Assembly (NCBI RefSeq): GCF_037031285.1
Contig: NZ_JAYEZO010000002.1
Coordinates: 1-64,000, forward strand
Reading direction: 5' to 3'
Source: Halobellus sp. LT62
GTDB taxonomy: Archaea > Halobacteriota > Halobacteria > Halobacteriales > Haloferacaceae
Length of the DNA stretch: 64,000 bases
Part shown: positions 9,193-17,789 of the stretch, in pieces
Layout: every line of letters starts with the position of its first letter
Numbering within the stretch: position 1 is the stretch's first letter
Program-made: the position numbers and the translations under genes
The notes under the pieces: model-generated
What the model saw: only the letters and a program-made list of their open reading frames with translations
What the model was told of the DNA's origin: nothing
The model's database searches: none

Positions 9193-9596
9193 GTATATCG
9201 TCAAGTCTCGCTGCGGCGTCGGTCGTTGTCACGTCTACCGACCGGCCGCCAGTTAGCAGTTCCGAAGACCGCAGAGCGCCTCGTGTCTCCGCGGAGCCGC
9301 CCTCGCTCCAACCGGACCGAATCGAGCGGTTTCGCCGCCGGCTTCGACGCGCTCTCGAGGAGACGACGCGTCGCACTCGGCGGGTCCGCCGCTCTCAGTC
9401 GATCCGGAAAAAGAAGACGGACCCGTCGATGTCGGTCGATTGCGTGTCGACGCCGCGCGCTGGGAAGTCGGGTCCGTGGCGCATACGCGAGTCGACTTCT
9501 CCGTTCGACAAAACGGTTGCGAAAGTGTGCGATCGAGTACCACGAAGAGGTGTCGTCGGACGTGCGTTTAAGAGTCGGGGCGTCGTATTAGCCCCT
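9193..9596. other. intergenic region between divergent pheS and amphi-Trp genes
   Basis: About 400 nt lie between two divergently transcribed genes. The overlapping frames here are Arg/Ser-rich and look non-coding. Beyond the promoter elements at either end I see nothing specific. Confidence 0.5.
9566..9573 (+). promoter_or_regulatory. TATA box of the amphi-Trp gene
   Basis: The GTTTAAGA core lies about 27 nt upstream of the ATG at 9597, the usual spacing for a leaderless haloarchaeal transcript. Confidence 0.6.
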
Positions 9597-9884
9597 ATGC
9601 CCGAAGAGGTCCTGTTCAAATCTGAGAGCCGACAGAGCCGAGCGGAAATCGCCACGTATCTGCGCTCGGTCGCCGACAAACTGGAATCGGGCGAGCCGGT
9701 CACGCTCAGTGCCGGCGACCAGTCGGTAACGATGGAGCCGCCCGCGCAGCCGACGTTCGAGGTGAAAGCCGAGCGCGAGGGGCCGACCGGCGCGCCCGGC
9801 GAACTGAGCATCGAACTCGAACTGGAGTGGGACGAGGGTGAGGGAGACGGCGACGGCGCTGGCGGCGATCTGACGATCGAATAG
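9597..9884 (+). CDS. amphi-Trp domain protein
   Basis: This 95-residue protein starts MPEEVLFKSESRQSRAEIATYLRSVADKLESGEPVTLSAGDQSVTMEPP. That layout is typical of the haloarchaeal amphi-Trp family: an N-terminal helix of LRSVADKL type, then two short beta stretches ending in LELEW. Family function is unknown. The start is fixed by the TATA box at 9566. The C terminus is an Asp/Gly/Glu-rich tail (DEGEGDGDGAGGD). It stands alone between divergent pheS and convergent trpS. Confidence 0.8.
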   Translation: MPEEVLFKSESRQSRAEIATYLRSVADKLESGEPVTLSAGDQSVTMEPPAQPTFEVKAEREGPTGAPGELSIELELEWDEGEGDGDGAGGDLTIE

Positions 9885-9937
9885 CGCGACGAGGTCGAAT
9901 CGCGCCGGCGGCGACGAACCGACGGAAACGAAGCGAC

Positions 9938-11578
9938 TCAGTCGTCGCCGGGAGCGACGCCCCGCCGTGACGACTCCAGCGTGATATCGAGGTCGTCGAG
10001 GACCTCCTCGGCCTCCGCGCGCTTCTCTTGGTGGTCTTCGAGGAACGCAGACATTAGTTCGGCCGCCTGCTCCTTGCAGCCGCCGCAGAGGCGCTCGCCG
10101 CCGACGCACTCGTCGTAGACCTCCTTCGCGAACTCGTCGTCGTCGCCCGCGAGCAGGTACGCGTAGAGTTCGTAGACCGGACACTCGTCCGCCTTCCCGC
10201 CCAGCCTGCGCTGCTCTTCGGCGGTGTCGCGGCCGCCGGTCGTCGCGGACTTCACTTTCTGATATCCGTCTTCGGGGTCGTCCAACAGGGAGATGTGCGA
10301 CGCCGGGATCGACGAGGACATCTTTCCCCCGGTCAGGCCGGTCATAAATCGGTGGTAGATCGACGACGGCGGAACGAAGCCGTAGCCGCCGTGGTCGAGT
10401 TCGATCTCGCGGGCGAGCGCTTCTGCGTCCCCGGCATCGAGGTCGAACGCGTCGACGTGCTCGTCGTAGCGGCGCTTCTCGCCGTCGATGGCCTCGATCA
10501 GCGCCTCGAAAGCCGCCGCTGTCGCGTTGCGGTTCAGGAAGCGGACGCGGGGGCGCAGCGGCTCCATTCCGCCGTTTTCGAGTTTCTCGATCGCCGACTC
10601 GCGGACGTCGTCGCCGACGATCACGCCGAGTTCGTCGAGCGAGTCGAGGCCAGCGAGCCACGCGCCCGCCTCCTCACACCGGGGCGTGTCGGGGTCGTCG
10701 GCGTAGGCGTCGCGGGCCTCGTAGACGGTACCCACGAGCGCGCGCTCGGCGTCGTTGAGCTCGAAGCTCGCGTACGCCTCGGTCATCTTGAAGAATCGCA
10801 TCCGCGCTGCGAGGTCGCGCGCGAAGCGGACGTGCGGATCCTGATCGGGGCCGACGGGGATGACCGTCGGCTTCGGCTCCTCCAGTTGTGGGTAGAGGAT
10901 GTCGGCCATCTGCGTGACGACCGACTGCATATGCGAGACGTTGGTCTCGCCGTCGAAGCCGTAGATACCTTGGAACTCCGAGAAGTTCGCCTTCGAGCCG
11001 AGTTCGAAGGCGAGGTCCTGCAGCTCACGGTTGTCCGATTGGCGATACAGTTCGCCCTCCTCGGGGTCGAAGCCGAGCGCGAGCAGGCTCAAGAGGTAAT
11101 CGCGGGCGTGCTCGTCGATCTCGGTCCAGCTCATCCCCCGGGCGGAGTGGGCTTCGAGGTCGGCGATGAGCCCGTAGGCGTCTGCGCCCTGCTCTTGGTG
11201 CCAGATGATCTCGTCGAAGACGAGCTTGTGGCCGATGTGCGGGTCCCCGGTCGGCATAAACCCCGAGAGGACCGCGGCGTCGTCGCCCTCGCGGAGCGCC
11301 TCGGCGACGGGGTCGTAATCGCGGTGCCCGAAGATGACGCCGCGGCGCATCAGGTAATGGGGGTTCGGGACCTCGGGGAGCACGTCGTCGAACTCCTCGA
11401 TGCCGAACTCCTCGAAGAGCTTTCGGTAGTCCGAGACCGTCGAAGAGCCCCACGGGTCGAGCGCGACGTCGTCGGCACCCGCGGCGGAGTCGCTCTCTGC
11501 GCCGCCGTCGGTGGCCACCGGGCGCGACTGCTTGTCGGGCTCATCCTCGCGCTCGCGGGCGTCGTGGTCTCGTGTCAT
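9938..11578 (-). CDS. trpS: tryptophanyl-tRNA synthetase
   Basis: This class I synthetase charges tRNA-Trp. It carries SGFMPTGDPHIGHKLVFDE (HIGH region), LSLLALGFDPEEGELYRQSDN, PVGPDQDPHVRFARDLAARM (Trp/ATP pocket) and TGGKMSSSIPASHI (KMSKS loop). The 546 residues include a C-terminal cysteine motif, CVGGERLCGGCKEQAAELM, that may bind metal and is common in archaeal TrpS. The N terminus has an acidic extension of about 50 residues. Its start overlaps the stop of endA by 4 bp (ATGA), so endA-trpS is an operon. Confidence 0.96.
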   Translation of the reverse strand: MTRDHDAREREDEPDKQSRPVATDGGAESDSAAGADDVALDPWGSSTVSDYRKLFEEFGIEEFDDVLPEVPNPHYLMRRGVIFGHRDYDPVAEALREGDDAAVLSGFMPTGDPHIGHKLVFDEIIWHQEQGADAYGLIADLEAHSARGMSWTEIDEHARDYLLSLLALGFDPEEGELYRQSDNRELQDLAFELGSKANFSEFQGIYGFDGETNVSHMQSVVTQMADILYPQLEEPKPTVIPVGPDQDPHVRFARDLAARMRFFKMTEAYASFELNDAERALVGTVYEARDAYADDPDTPRCEEAGAWLAGLDSLDELGVIVGDDVRESAIEKLENGGMEPLRPRVRFLNRNATAAAFEALIEAIDGEKRRYDEHVDAFDLDAGDAEALAREIELDHGGYGFVPPSSIYHRFMTGLTGGKMSSSIPASHISLLDDPEDGYQKVKSATTGGRDTAEEQRRLGGKADECPVYELYAYLLAGDDDEFAKEVYDECVGGERLCGGCKEQAAELMSAFLEDHQEKRAEAEEVLDDLDITLESSRRGVAPGDD

Positions 11579-12756
11579 GGGGTCAGTCGGGCTACCGAGA
11601 GCCAGTCTATCTGGCCGTTCGCCCCGGTGAGCGCAAAAACCATTCGCTTCCGGACCCCGCCGGCCAGCCGGACGTCCAAGGAGAGGTCGCGCGGGTAGAA
11701 CGCGTGTTCCGGCGCGAGCACGCGCACGAGATCCGTCGAGTGGCTCAGCGAGTCGACGTCGGTGAACTCCTCGTAGACGCGGAAGTCAGCGCCGAATTTG
11801 AACCCGCTCTTGGGGACGACGCCGCGGTCCCGGAGCGCGGCGTAGGCGCGGAGACGCCGATCGAAGCGCTCGCCCTCGACGTCGCGAGCGAGCGCGACGA
11901 CGGCCTCGCTCTCGAGGTCGATGGCCCCGCGCTCGGCGAGGTACGTGCCCTCGACGAGCGAGAGCTGTATCGGCCCCTCGTCGGCGTTGCGGCCGAACAA
12001 CCGCTGGCCGTAGAAGCGGTTCTCATAGAGGTCGTCGGCGTCGTAGCAGACCACCCGGTCGTCGAGCAGGTCGGCCTCGACGTCGGTGGGTACGGTTTCG
12101 TCGGGTGCTCCGTCGTCACCGCTCCCGTCGCCTCCGCCGAGTTCGGGATCGTCGTCCGTCTCGAAGTACGTGAGGTCGCCGTCCTCGTCGACGACCGCGA
12201 GGACGACCCCGCCGAGCGACGAGGCGGGGACGGACTCGCGCTCACCGACGACGCGGACCCGATAGGCGACCTCGCCGTCCCACGGGCCCTTCCCGCGCGG
12301 GTAGACGACGAAGTCGACCTCGGCGTTCGAGGCGGCCGCCTCGGAGCTGTCGCGTTCGTCGGCAGCGCTGGTGAGGGCGTCGTCGACCCCGGGCCACCCT
12401 TCCCGCGCTGGCGAGAGGTAGAACCCGCGGTCGCGGAGGTCCTTGTAGACCGCGAACCGGAGCGCCGCACCCGTTCGGACGAGGAACGCACGGAAGTTCA
12501 AGCGGGGCGCGTCGCTGTCGACATCCGCCCCGCCGGCGTCCACTCCGTCAGCGTCCACCCCGTCGGCGTCGCCGTCGACTCCGCGCTCGTCGACGACGGC
12601 CGCTAAGTCCCCGCGCGAGAGGAGGTGTGCCGCCTCCACGGGTGCCAGTTCGATGCGGTTGCGATCGAGCGGGCGGCCGTAGCCGCGGGCGTCGTAGAAC
12701 CGCTGTCTGGCGTCGCCGCCGACGCGGACCACGCCGTCGGCCAGTGTCCCGTCCAT
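11575..12756 (-). CDS. endA: tRNA-intron lyase (splicing endonuclease)
   Basis: EndA cuts archaeal pre-tRNAs at bulge-helix-bulge introns, leaving 2',3'-cyclic phosphates. At 393 residues it is the long, internally duplicated haloarchaeal form that acts as a homodimer. The two repeats each contain a YKDLRDRGFY- or YAALRDRGVV-type motif. The C-terminal repeat retains the catalytic triad: Tyr in FGADFRVYEEF, His in LSHSTDLVRVL, and Lys in GVRKRMVFAL. An acidic linker (DDPELGGGDGSGDDGAPDE) joins the halves. It is translationally coupled to trpS downstream; pairing it with a synthetase fits tRNA maturation. Confidence 0.95.
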   Translation of the reverse strand: MDGTLADGVVRVGGDARQRFYDARGYGRPLDRNRIELAPVEAAHLLSRGDLAAVVDERGVDGDADGVDADGVDAGGADVDSDAPRLNFRAFLVRTGAALRFAVYKDLRDRGFYLSPAREGWPGVDDALTSAADERDSSEAAASNAEVDFVVYPRGKGPWDGEVAYRVRVVGERESVPASSLGGVVLAVVDEDGDLTYFETDDDPELGGGDGSGDDGAPDETVPTDVEADLLDDRVVCYDADDLYENRFYGQRLFGRNADEGPIQLSLVEGTYLAERGAIDLESEAVVALARDVEGERFDRRLRAYAALRDRGVVPKSGFKFGADFRVYEEFTDVDSLSHSTDLVRVLAPEHAFYPRDLSLDVRLAGGVRKRMVFALTGANGQIDWLSVARLTP

Positions 12757-13079
12757 ACGTCATCTGGGAGTCGGCGAGGACATAGGGGCTGCGATTATGC
12801 GAGTGATATGGGGGCAGTGGCGCTGTGAGGGCTGGGGAGATAGTGTTGCCACTGCAAGCCCCCGCCCGCTCGACTCGGGGGCCCCATCTGCGCTCCTCGT
12901 CGCTCGCTTCGCTCGCTCCTGCGGTGCTTGACGGGTCCGCCTTCGCCGACCGGGCGGCCCCTTGCGAACCCACCCACAGCACCGCACCGGCCTCACCCTT
13001 CCCAGCCGACTCCTCGCGCGGCGTGGCCGCGCGACGGAGCGCGCGTCAGCACGCGCCGGGAGCATCGTCGTCGAGTGAC
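12757..13079. other. intergenic region, no gene recognised
   Basis: This stretch lies between endA and the zinc-ribbon gene. It contains a GCTCGCTTCGCTCGC-type imperfect palindrome at about 12902-12920 but no convincing coding frame. Confidence 0.5.
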
Positions 13080-13826
13080 TCAGCGCGCGACCTCGAATCG
13101 ATCGCACGTCGCGTCCAGACACCGCCGGCCGCGCGCGGTCTCGAAGACCGGCAGGCCGCAGTCGCAGTCGTCGACGACGACGCCTGCCGGAATGGCGAAC
13201 GCGCTCTCGCAGTCGGGGTAGGCGTCGCAGCCGGCGAGCAGGCGGCCGCCGCGGCGGATGATCCGAAGCGGCGACCCGCAGTCGGGGCAAGTCCACTTGC
13301 CGTCGAAGCGATCGCGGACGGCGTCATCGAGCGACTCACACGAGCGATCGAGACAGAGCTCGAAGGCCGCGCCCGCCTCCGCGCGGATCTTCGAGAGGCC
13401 GCAGACGTCGCAAGGCTCGTCGAGGACCGTCGCGCCCGCCGGGAGCGGGTAACGGACGTCGGTATCGAGCCCGCGGACGTCGCCGCCCGCGCGCACCAGC
13501 GGTTCGTCGGTGTCGGGGTGTCTTCCGACCGGGACGCCGGCCTCGGTGACCGGGTACTCGGCCCAACCCGACGTCTCGTGAGAGACGACGCGGAGGACTT
13601 GCTCGCCCGCGCGGGCGACGAGGCCGAACCCTCCGTCGTCGGTCTCGACCGTGAGCGAATCGGGGCGCGTCAGCCACGCGACCGGCTGGTAGCCGTCGGC
13701 GTCGTGGACGAGGACGGTGCGGTCGGGCTTGACCACGATCGCGACTCGACCCCGCTGTGTGCGGGCGCGATCCCCTTCGAAAGTCGTCGTGCAGTCGCCG
13801 GCGAAGACGCGAATCGTCTCGGACAT
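13080..13826 (-). CDS. NucS N-terminal-like domain plus topoisomerase-type zinc ribbons
   Basis: The first 60 or so residues (IRVFAGDCTTTFEGD..., VAIVVKPDRTVLVHDADGYQPVAW) resemble the N-terminal DNA-binding domain of archaeal NucS/DUF91 nucleases. The C-terminal half has cysteine pairs arranged as topoisomerase I C4 zinc fingers: CDVCG, CLDRSC, CPDCGSPLRIIRRGGRLLAGCDAYPDC and CDCGLPVF...CLDATC. I see no NucS nuclease catalytic region, so this looks like a single-strand or branched DNA-binding protein rather than a nuclease. It is divergent from the HAD gene, with 75 nt between them. Function is inferred. Confidence 0.75.
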   Translation of the reverse strand: MSETIRVFAGDCTTTFEGDRARTQRGRVAIVVKPDRTVLVHDADGYQPVAWLTRPDSLTVETDDGGFGLVARAGEQVLRVVSHETSGWAEYPVTEAGVPVGRHPDTDEPLVRAGGDVRGLDTDVRYPLPAGATVLDEPCDVCGLSKIRAEAGAAFELCLDRSCESLDDAVRDRFDGKWTCPDCGSPLRIIRRGGRLLAGCDAYPDCESAFAIPAGVVVDDCDCGLPVFETARGRRCLDATCDRFEVAR

Positions 13827-13901
13827 ACGGCGGGCGTGGTCCCGCCATCAGTGATAAGGGCTCTCACGAAGGTCTTTGCACGAGGGCGATTTTCCCCCTA
13901 T

Positions 13902-14555
13902 ATGGACGTTCCCGACGACGCGGTGTTGTTCGATATGGACGGCGTATTGGTCGATTCGGAGACGTACTGGCACCGCTTCGAGGACGAGTGGGTGTTCGCC
14001 GAGGCCATCGAATCCGGGGATCCCGCTCACGAGGAAGTAACCGGGATGCCGTACTACGAGATCTACGACTATCTCGATGAGACGTACGGGACCGCCGTGA
14101 GCAAAGACACGTTCACCGCGAAGTACGAGGAGCGCGCCGAGTCGCTGTACGGCGAGCAGGTCGTGTTGACAGACGGCGTCCCGGCGCTGTTCGATGCGAT
14201 CCGTGACGACGGGCGGAAACTCGCGATCGTCTCCTCCGCGCGGCGCGCGTGGATCGAAATCGTGCGCGAGCGCTTCGCTCTCGACCCGCTCGATCTCGTC
14301 TTGAGTGCCGAGGAGATCGACGAGCCCGGCAAGCCCGAACCGTACGTCTACGAGCACGCCGCCGCCGAGTTAGGGCTCGACCCCGCAGACTGCGTCGTCG
14401 TCGAGGACTCGATCAACGGCATCAACTCGGCCGTGCGCTCGGGGGCGTTCACGATCGGCTTCCGCTCGACGCACAACGCCGAGTTGGACCTCTCCCGGGC
14501 CGACGTCGTCGTTGAGAGCTGTGCGGAGTTGCGAAGAGTTCTCGAAATCGACTGA
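13902..14555 (+). CDS. HAD superfamily hydrolase (phosphatase/phosphoglucomutase-like)
   Basis: This 217-residue HAD subclass I protein has motif I DMDGVLVDSE near residue 10, motif II IVSSARR, motif III Lys in DEPGKPEPYVYEHAA, and motif IV CVVVEDSINGINSAVRSG. The helical cap lies between motifs I and II, as in beta-phosphoglucomutase and phosphoglycolate phosphatase. The substrate cannot be told from sequence. I chose the ATG at 13902 (MDVPDDAVLFDMDG). A 24-nt tandem repeat begins 18 nt after the stop. Confidence 0.88.
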   Translation: MDVPDDAVLFDMDGVLVDSETYWHRFEDEWVFAEAIESGDPAHEEVTGMPYYEIYDYLDETYGTAVSKDTFTAKYEERAESLYGEQVVLTDGVPALFDAIRDDGRKLAIVSSARRAWIEIVRERFALDPLDLVLSAEEIDEPGKPEPYVYEHAAAELGLDPADCVVVEDSINGINSAVRSGAFTIGFRSTHNAELDLSRADVVVESCAELRRVLEID

Positions 14556-14573
14556 GCGGTGCGAAAAGTGAGC

Positions 14574-14633
14574 GAGCGACCCAGACAGTGAGCGACTGAG
14601 CGACCCAGACAGTGAGCGACTGAGCGACCCAGA
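14574..14633. repeat. 24-nt tandem repeat, 2.5 copies
   Basis: Units at 14574-14597 and 14598-14621, with a partial copy to 14633, read GAGCGACCCAGACAGTGAGC followed by GACT. It lies just downstream of the HAD gene, whose own 3' end (GACTGAGCG) resembles part of the unit. The copies are identical, which suggests recent slippage. Confidence 0.9.
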
Positions 14634-14665
14634 AAACCTAATTCCGTGTCCGCCCGACTGATCGT

Positions 14666-14881
14666 ATGACCGAACACACCGGGACGACCGCGCTCGTCGA
14701 GGCGCTCCGCGACCGGCGTCGCAACGGGGCCGCGCTCCTCGTCGTCGTCGGTGTACTGGTCGGTGCGGCGCTGGTCGGATCGAGAGAAGCGTACTTCACC
14801 GCGGCACTGGTGATCTTCTCAGTCTGGATGGCTTGGTTCGTCCTCGCCTGCATCGAGTGGATCAAGCGCGCCGATTTCTAG
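14666..14881 (+). CDS. small two-helix membrane protein
   Basis: This 71-residue protein has two hydrophobic segments, about residues 22-39 (GAALLVVVGVLVGAALVG) and 45-64 (YFTAALVIFSVWMAWFVLAC). It has a basic N-terminal stretch (RDRRRNG) and a C-terminal EWIKRADF. It converges with the helicase gene, leaving 13 nt. I do not recognise the family; it looks like a haloarchaeal hypothetical membrane protein. Confidence 0.7.
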   Translation: MTEHTGTTALVEALRDRRRNGAALLVVVGVLVGAALVGSREAYFTAALVIFSVWMAWFVLACIEWIKRADF

Positions 14882-14894
14882 CGAACCGTCCGGG

Positions 14895-17237
14895 TTACCT
14901 GTCCACGGCGACCGTCCGCGTCGCCTGAACGGGGTGTAGCGGCTCGTCGGGGAACGTCACCTCGATGGTGAACTCCAGTTCGTCGGCGTTCGCGCCGAAG
15001 ACGCCCACAGGAACGGTAATCGACTCCGAGAGGTACGCCTCCGTCGCCGACATCTCGACGCCGTTGACCGTGACCCGGATCCCGGCCGCCGTGCCGCCGC
15101 CCGCGTTCTGGACGGTGACGTCGCACATCTCGTTTTCGCCGGGCGCGATGCGATCGGGGAAGTCACCCCACGAGATCTCGATCGCGGGGAACTTCCGGGC
15201 GTTTTTCATGATGCGCTCTGCGACGCCCGCGGAGAGCCCAGCCCGTTCGAGTTCGTCGGCCCCGGCGGCGACGACGTCGGCGGGGCTGTGGAGGCCGCCC
15301 GTCGCGAGCGTCCGCGCCCGGTTGGGACCGATCCCGTCGACCGCGGTGAGGCCGACCGCGTCGCGCGGGACGCCGTGTTCGACGCGCGCTTCGACCCGAC
15401 GCGCGAGGTTGGCCGCCCGCGGGCCCGAGAACTCCGAGAGGAACTCTCTGAGCGCGGAGAGGAGGCGTAAGGCGTTCTGCCGGATGATCCACGCGTCCGA
15501 GCGCAGGTCGGCGGGCGTGCTGTTTTCCATCCCGGCGTGGAGGATCGCGAGCACCTTCCGCGGGCCGTCCTCGAAGTCGGTCGCGACGTCGGAAAGCACC
15601 GCGTCGACCGCGTCGGATTCGGACTGTCGCGCGGAGACGGAGTCGAACTCTTTCGCACCCGCGACGGCTTCGAGGATCGCGTCCGCGGAGATCGTCTCGC
15701 GCTCGCAGAGGTCGTGAAAACGTTCTGCGGTCTCCAACCGGAGGTAGTATTTCGAGGCGAGTCGGCCGAGCGCGGTGCCGCCGACAGAGAGGTCCTCGCC
15801 CATCTCGACGAAGCCGCGGGCGACGAGCGATTCGAGCGTCTCACGCACGCGCTCTCGGAGGTTCTCGAAGCCGTACTGCGCGGGTTTCGACTTCGCGCGC
15901 TGGTAGTAGAACGTCGTCTCCAACCACGACATCACGTCGTCGAGATCGCGTATCGTTCCCATCGCGATCTCGGCGTTGAGATGGGAGTCCAGATCCTCCG
16001 CCAGCCGCGATTCGATCTCCTTGCCCTCGCGCAGCAGTTTCCGGTACTTGTCGGCGTCGGCGCGGTCGCAGACGACCCACCCGTAACCGACGTCGTCGTA
16101 GCCGGGGCGGCCCGCGCGCCCGAGCATCTGGAGGATGTCGAGCGGCGAGATGTCGACCTCTCCCTCCAGCGGGTCGTGATACTTCGTGTCGCGGATGACG
16201 ACGCAGCGCGCCGGGAGGTTCACGCCCCACGCGAGCGTCGACGTCGAGAAGAGTAACTGGATCTTCCCGTCTTTGAACCACTCTTCGACGCGGTCGCGGT
16301 CTTCTTTTCCGAGCCCCGCGTGATGGAAGCCGACACCGTCTGGCGCGCCCTTCGCGAGTTCGTCGTCGGCGAGCTCTTTCGCCTCGTTGTGGAAGTCGTA
16401 GTCGCCGCGCGCGCCCATCGGGATGTCGCGCTCGGCGATCACGTCGCGGGACTTCCCGGCGGCGCGCACGGCGTCCTGCCGCGAGGAGACGAACACGAGC
16501 GCCTGCCCGCCGTCGCGGATGTGCTCTTCGGCGAGATCGAGCGCGGTGTAGAGCCGCCGGTACTTGTCGGCGAAGGCGTTGTCGCCGTGGGTGTACGTCT
16601 GCACGCCCGCGTGGAGGTCGACCGGCCGGTAGTCGTCGCCGAACTCGAACGTCGTCTCCGGCGGGGCGTCGAGCCACGCCGCGACGTCCTCGATGTTGGG
16701 CATCGTCGCCGAGAGCGCGACGACGCGCGGATCGCAGATCCGGCGGAGTCGGGAGACGGTCACTTCGAGGACCCCGCCGCGCGTGTCCGAATCCAGCAGG
16801 TGGACCTCGTCGATGACGCAGCAGTCGACGTCGGCGATGAAGGAGTAGCGCGCGGAGTCGTGCTTCCGCGTCGCCGAGTCGGTCTTCTCCGGCGTCATCA
16901 CCAAGATGTCCGCGCGCTCGGCGCGTCGGGGGTTCAGGTCGCGCTCGCCGGTGACGACGTAGACGGAGTAGCCCAGTTCCTCGAAGCGCTCCCACTCGGA
17001 TTCCTTCTCGTTGGTGAGCGCGCGCAGCGGGGCGATAAAGAGCGCGGTGCCGCCGCGATCGAGTGCCCGACAGATCGCCAGTTCCGCCAAGGCGGTCTTG
17101 CCGCTTGCGGTCGGCGCGGCGGCGACGACGTTCTCGTCGCGTTCGAGGATCGCGGGCGCGGCCTCCCGCTGCATTCGATTGAACTCGTCGAAGCTGAACG
17201 CGTCGGCGAACTCGGGGACGATCTCGGCGACCTTCAC
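14895..17237 (-). CDS. Ski2/Hel308-like DNA helicase with extra C-terminal beta domain
   Basis: This superfamily 2 helicase of the Ski2/Hel308 class has Walker A APTASGKT at residues 41-48, DEVH at 143-146, LSATMPN (motif III), an STLAWGVNLPARCVVIRDTKY segment (motif V) and MLGRAGRPGYD (motif VI). A winged-helix and ratchet region follows, then a helix-hairpin-helix (VDGIGPNRARTLATGG). The last 95 or so residues form a beta-rich domain (VTVQNAGGGTAAGIRVTVNG) not found in typical Hel308. I start it at the GTG at 17237, which has a GGAGGTG ribosome-binding site 6 nt upstream. The open frame continues upstream without coding character. The second Ski2 helicase, at 55310, is the more Hel308-like of the two. 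Confidence 0.9.
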   Translation of the reverse strand: MKVAEIVPEFADAFSFDEFNRMQREAAPAILERDENVVAAAPTASGKTALAELAICRALDRGGTALFIAPLRALTNEKESEWERFEELGYSVYVVTGERDLNPRRAERADILVMTPEKTDSATRKHDSARYSFIADVDCCVIDEVHLLDSDTRGGVLEVTVSRLRRICDPRVVALSATMPNIEDVAAWLDAPPETTFEFGDDYRPVDLHAGVQTYTHGDNAFADKYRRLYTALDLAEEHIRDGGQALVFVSSRQDAVRAAGKSRDVIAERDIPMGARGDYDFHNEAKELADDELAKGAPDGVGFHHAGLGKEDRDRVEEWFKDGKIQLLFSTSTLAWGVNLPARCVVIRDTKYHDPLEGEVDISPLDILQMLGRAGRPGYDDVGYGWVVCDRADADKYRKLLREGKEIESRLAEDLDSHLNAEIAMGTIRDLDDVMSWLETTFYYQRAKSKPAQYGFENLRERVRETLESLVARGFVEMGEDLSVGGTALGRLASKYYLRLETAERFHDLCERETISADAILEAVAGAKEFDSVSARQSESDAVDAVLSDVATDFEDGPRKVLAILHAGMENSTPADLRSDAWIIRQNALRLLSALREFLSEFSGPRAANLARRVEARVEHGVPRDAVGLTAVDGIGPNRARTLATGGLHSPADVVAAGADELERAGLSAGVAERIMKNARKFPAIEISWGDFPDRIAPGENEMCDVTVQNAGGGTAAGIRVTVNGVEMSATEAYLSESITVPVGVFGANADELEFTIEVTFPDEPLHPVQATRTVAVDR

Positions 17238-17243
17238 GCGGCG

Positions 17244-17250
17244 CACCTCC
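17244..17250 (-). promoter_or_regulatory. Shine-Dalgarno that decides the helicase start
   Basis: GGAGGTG on the minus strand lies 6 nt before the GTG codon at 17237. It supports that start over the much longer upstream open frame. Confidence 0.6.
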
Positions 17251-17453
17251 GAGCGGGTGGGGAAGTCACGACACCCGTCGGAACGAGATGAGTCCGGGGA
17301 GAGATCGGAGCGAAACGGGTCATACAGGAGAGGGAGACCTCCGGCGGCAAAGTCGTTTCTCCATCGGCATCGCACTCGAAGCTCATCGCGAGTTCGGGTC
17401 CGAGCGAAGACACGATCCCCGAATCTCATTAGCACCCACGCCGAAGCCGGAGT

Positions 17454-17729
17454 ATGCAAGTCGAATGCGGCTTTTTCGGCCCGTTCCGCGACCGCGTCGG
17501 AACGAAGACCGTCGTCGTCGACACCGACGCCGACGCGGTCGGCGACCTCTTGGCCGAACTGGAGGAGGCGTATCCGGAACTGGACGGGCAGCTGCGAGAC
17601 GGCGACGAACTGGCCGGCGATGTCGTGGTGACGCTGAACGGCCGCCACGTCCAACACCAGTCGGGGTTCGAGACGCCGCTGTCCGAGGGCGACGTGCTTC
17701 GGGTGACGAACGCCGTCTACGGCGGGTAG
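17454..17729 (+). CDS. MoaD/ThiS-like ubiquitin-fold protein (SAMP family)
   Basis: This 91-residue beta-grasp protein ends in the diglycine AVYGG needed for adenylation by a MoeB/UbaA E1-like enzyme. The FGPFRDRVGTKTVVVD start and VTLNGRHV...L.EGDVLRVTNAVYGG end match the MoaD/SAMP family. Such proteins donate sulfur in molybdopterin or tungstopterin synthesis, or are conjugated to lysines as small archaeal modifier proteins. It converges with an aldehyde:ferredoxin oxidoreductase gene, a tungstopterin enzyme, which favours a cofactor role. The SAMP alternative cannot be excluded. Confidence 0.85.
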   Translation: MQVECGFFGPFRDRVGTKTVVVDTDADAVGDLLAELEEAYPELDGQLRDGDELAGDVVVTLNGRHVQHQSGFETPLSEGDVLRVTNAVYGG

Positions 17730-17789
17730 AATCGAGTGGCCCACGGAGGCCGATCGAAGGGATGAGGCCGGTCGCGAACGCGACGACGC

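Noticed and set aside
17238-17744. N-terminal extension of the helicase frame up to 17744
   Set aside because: The upstream part overlaps the MoaD-like gene on the opposite strand and has no coding character; a GGAGGTG site supports the GTG at 17237.
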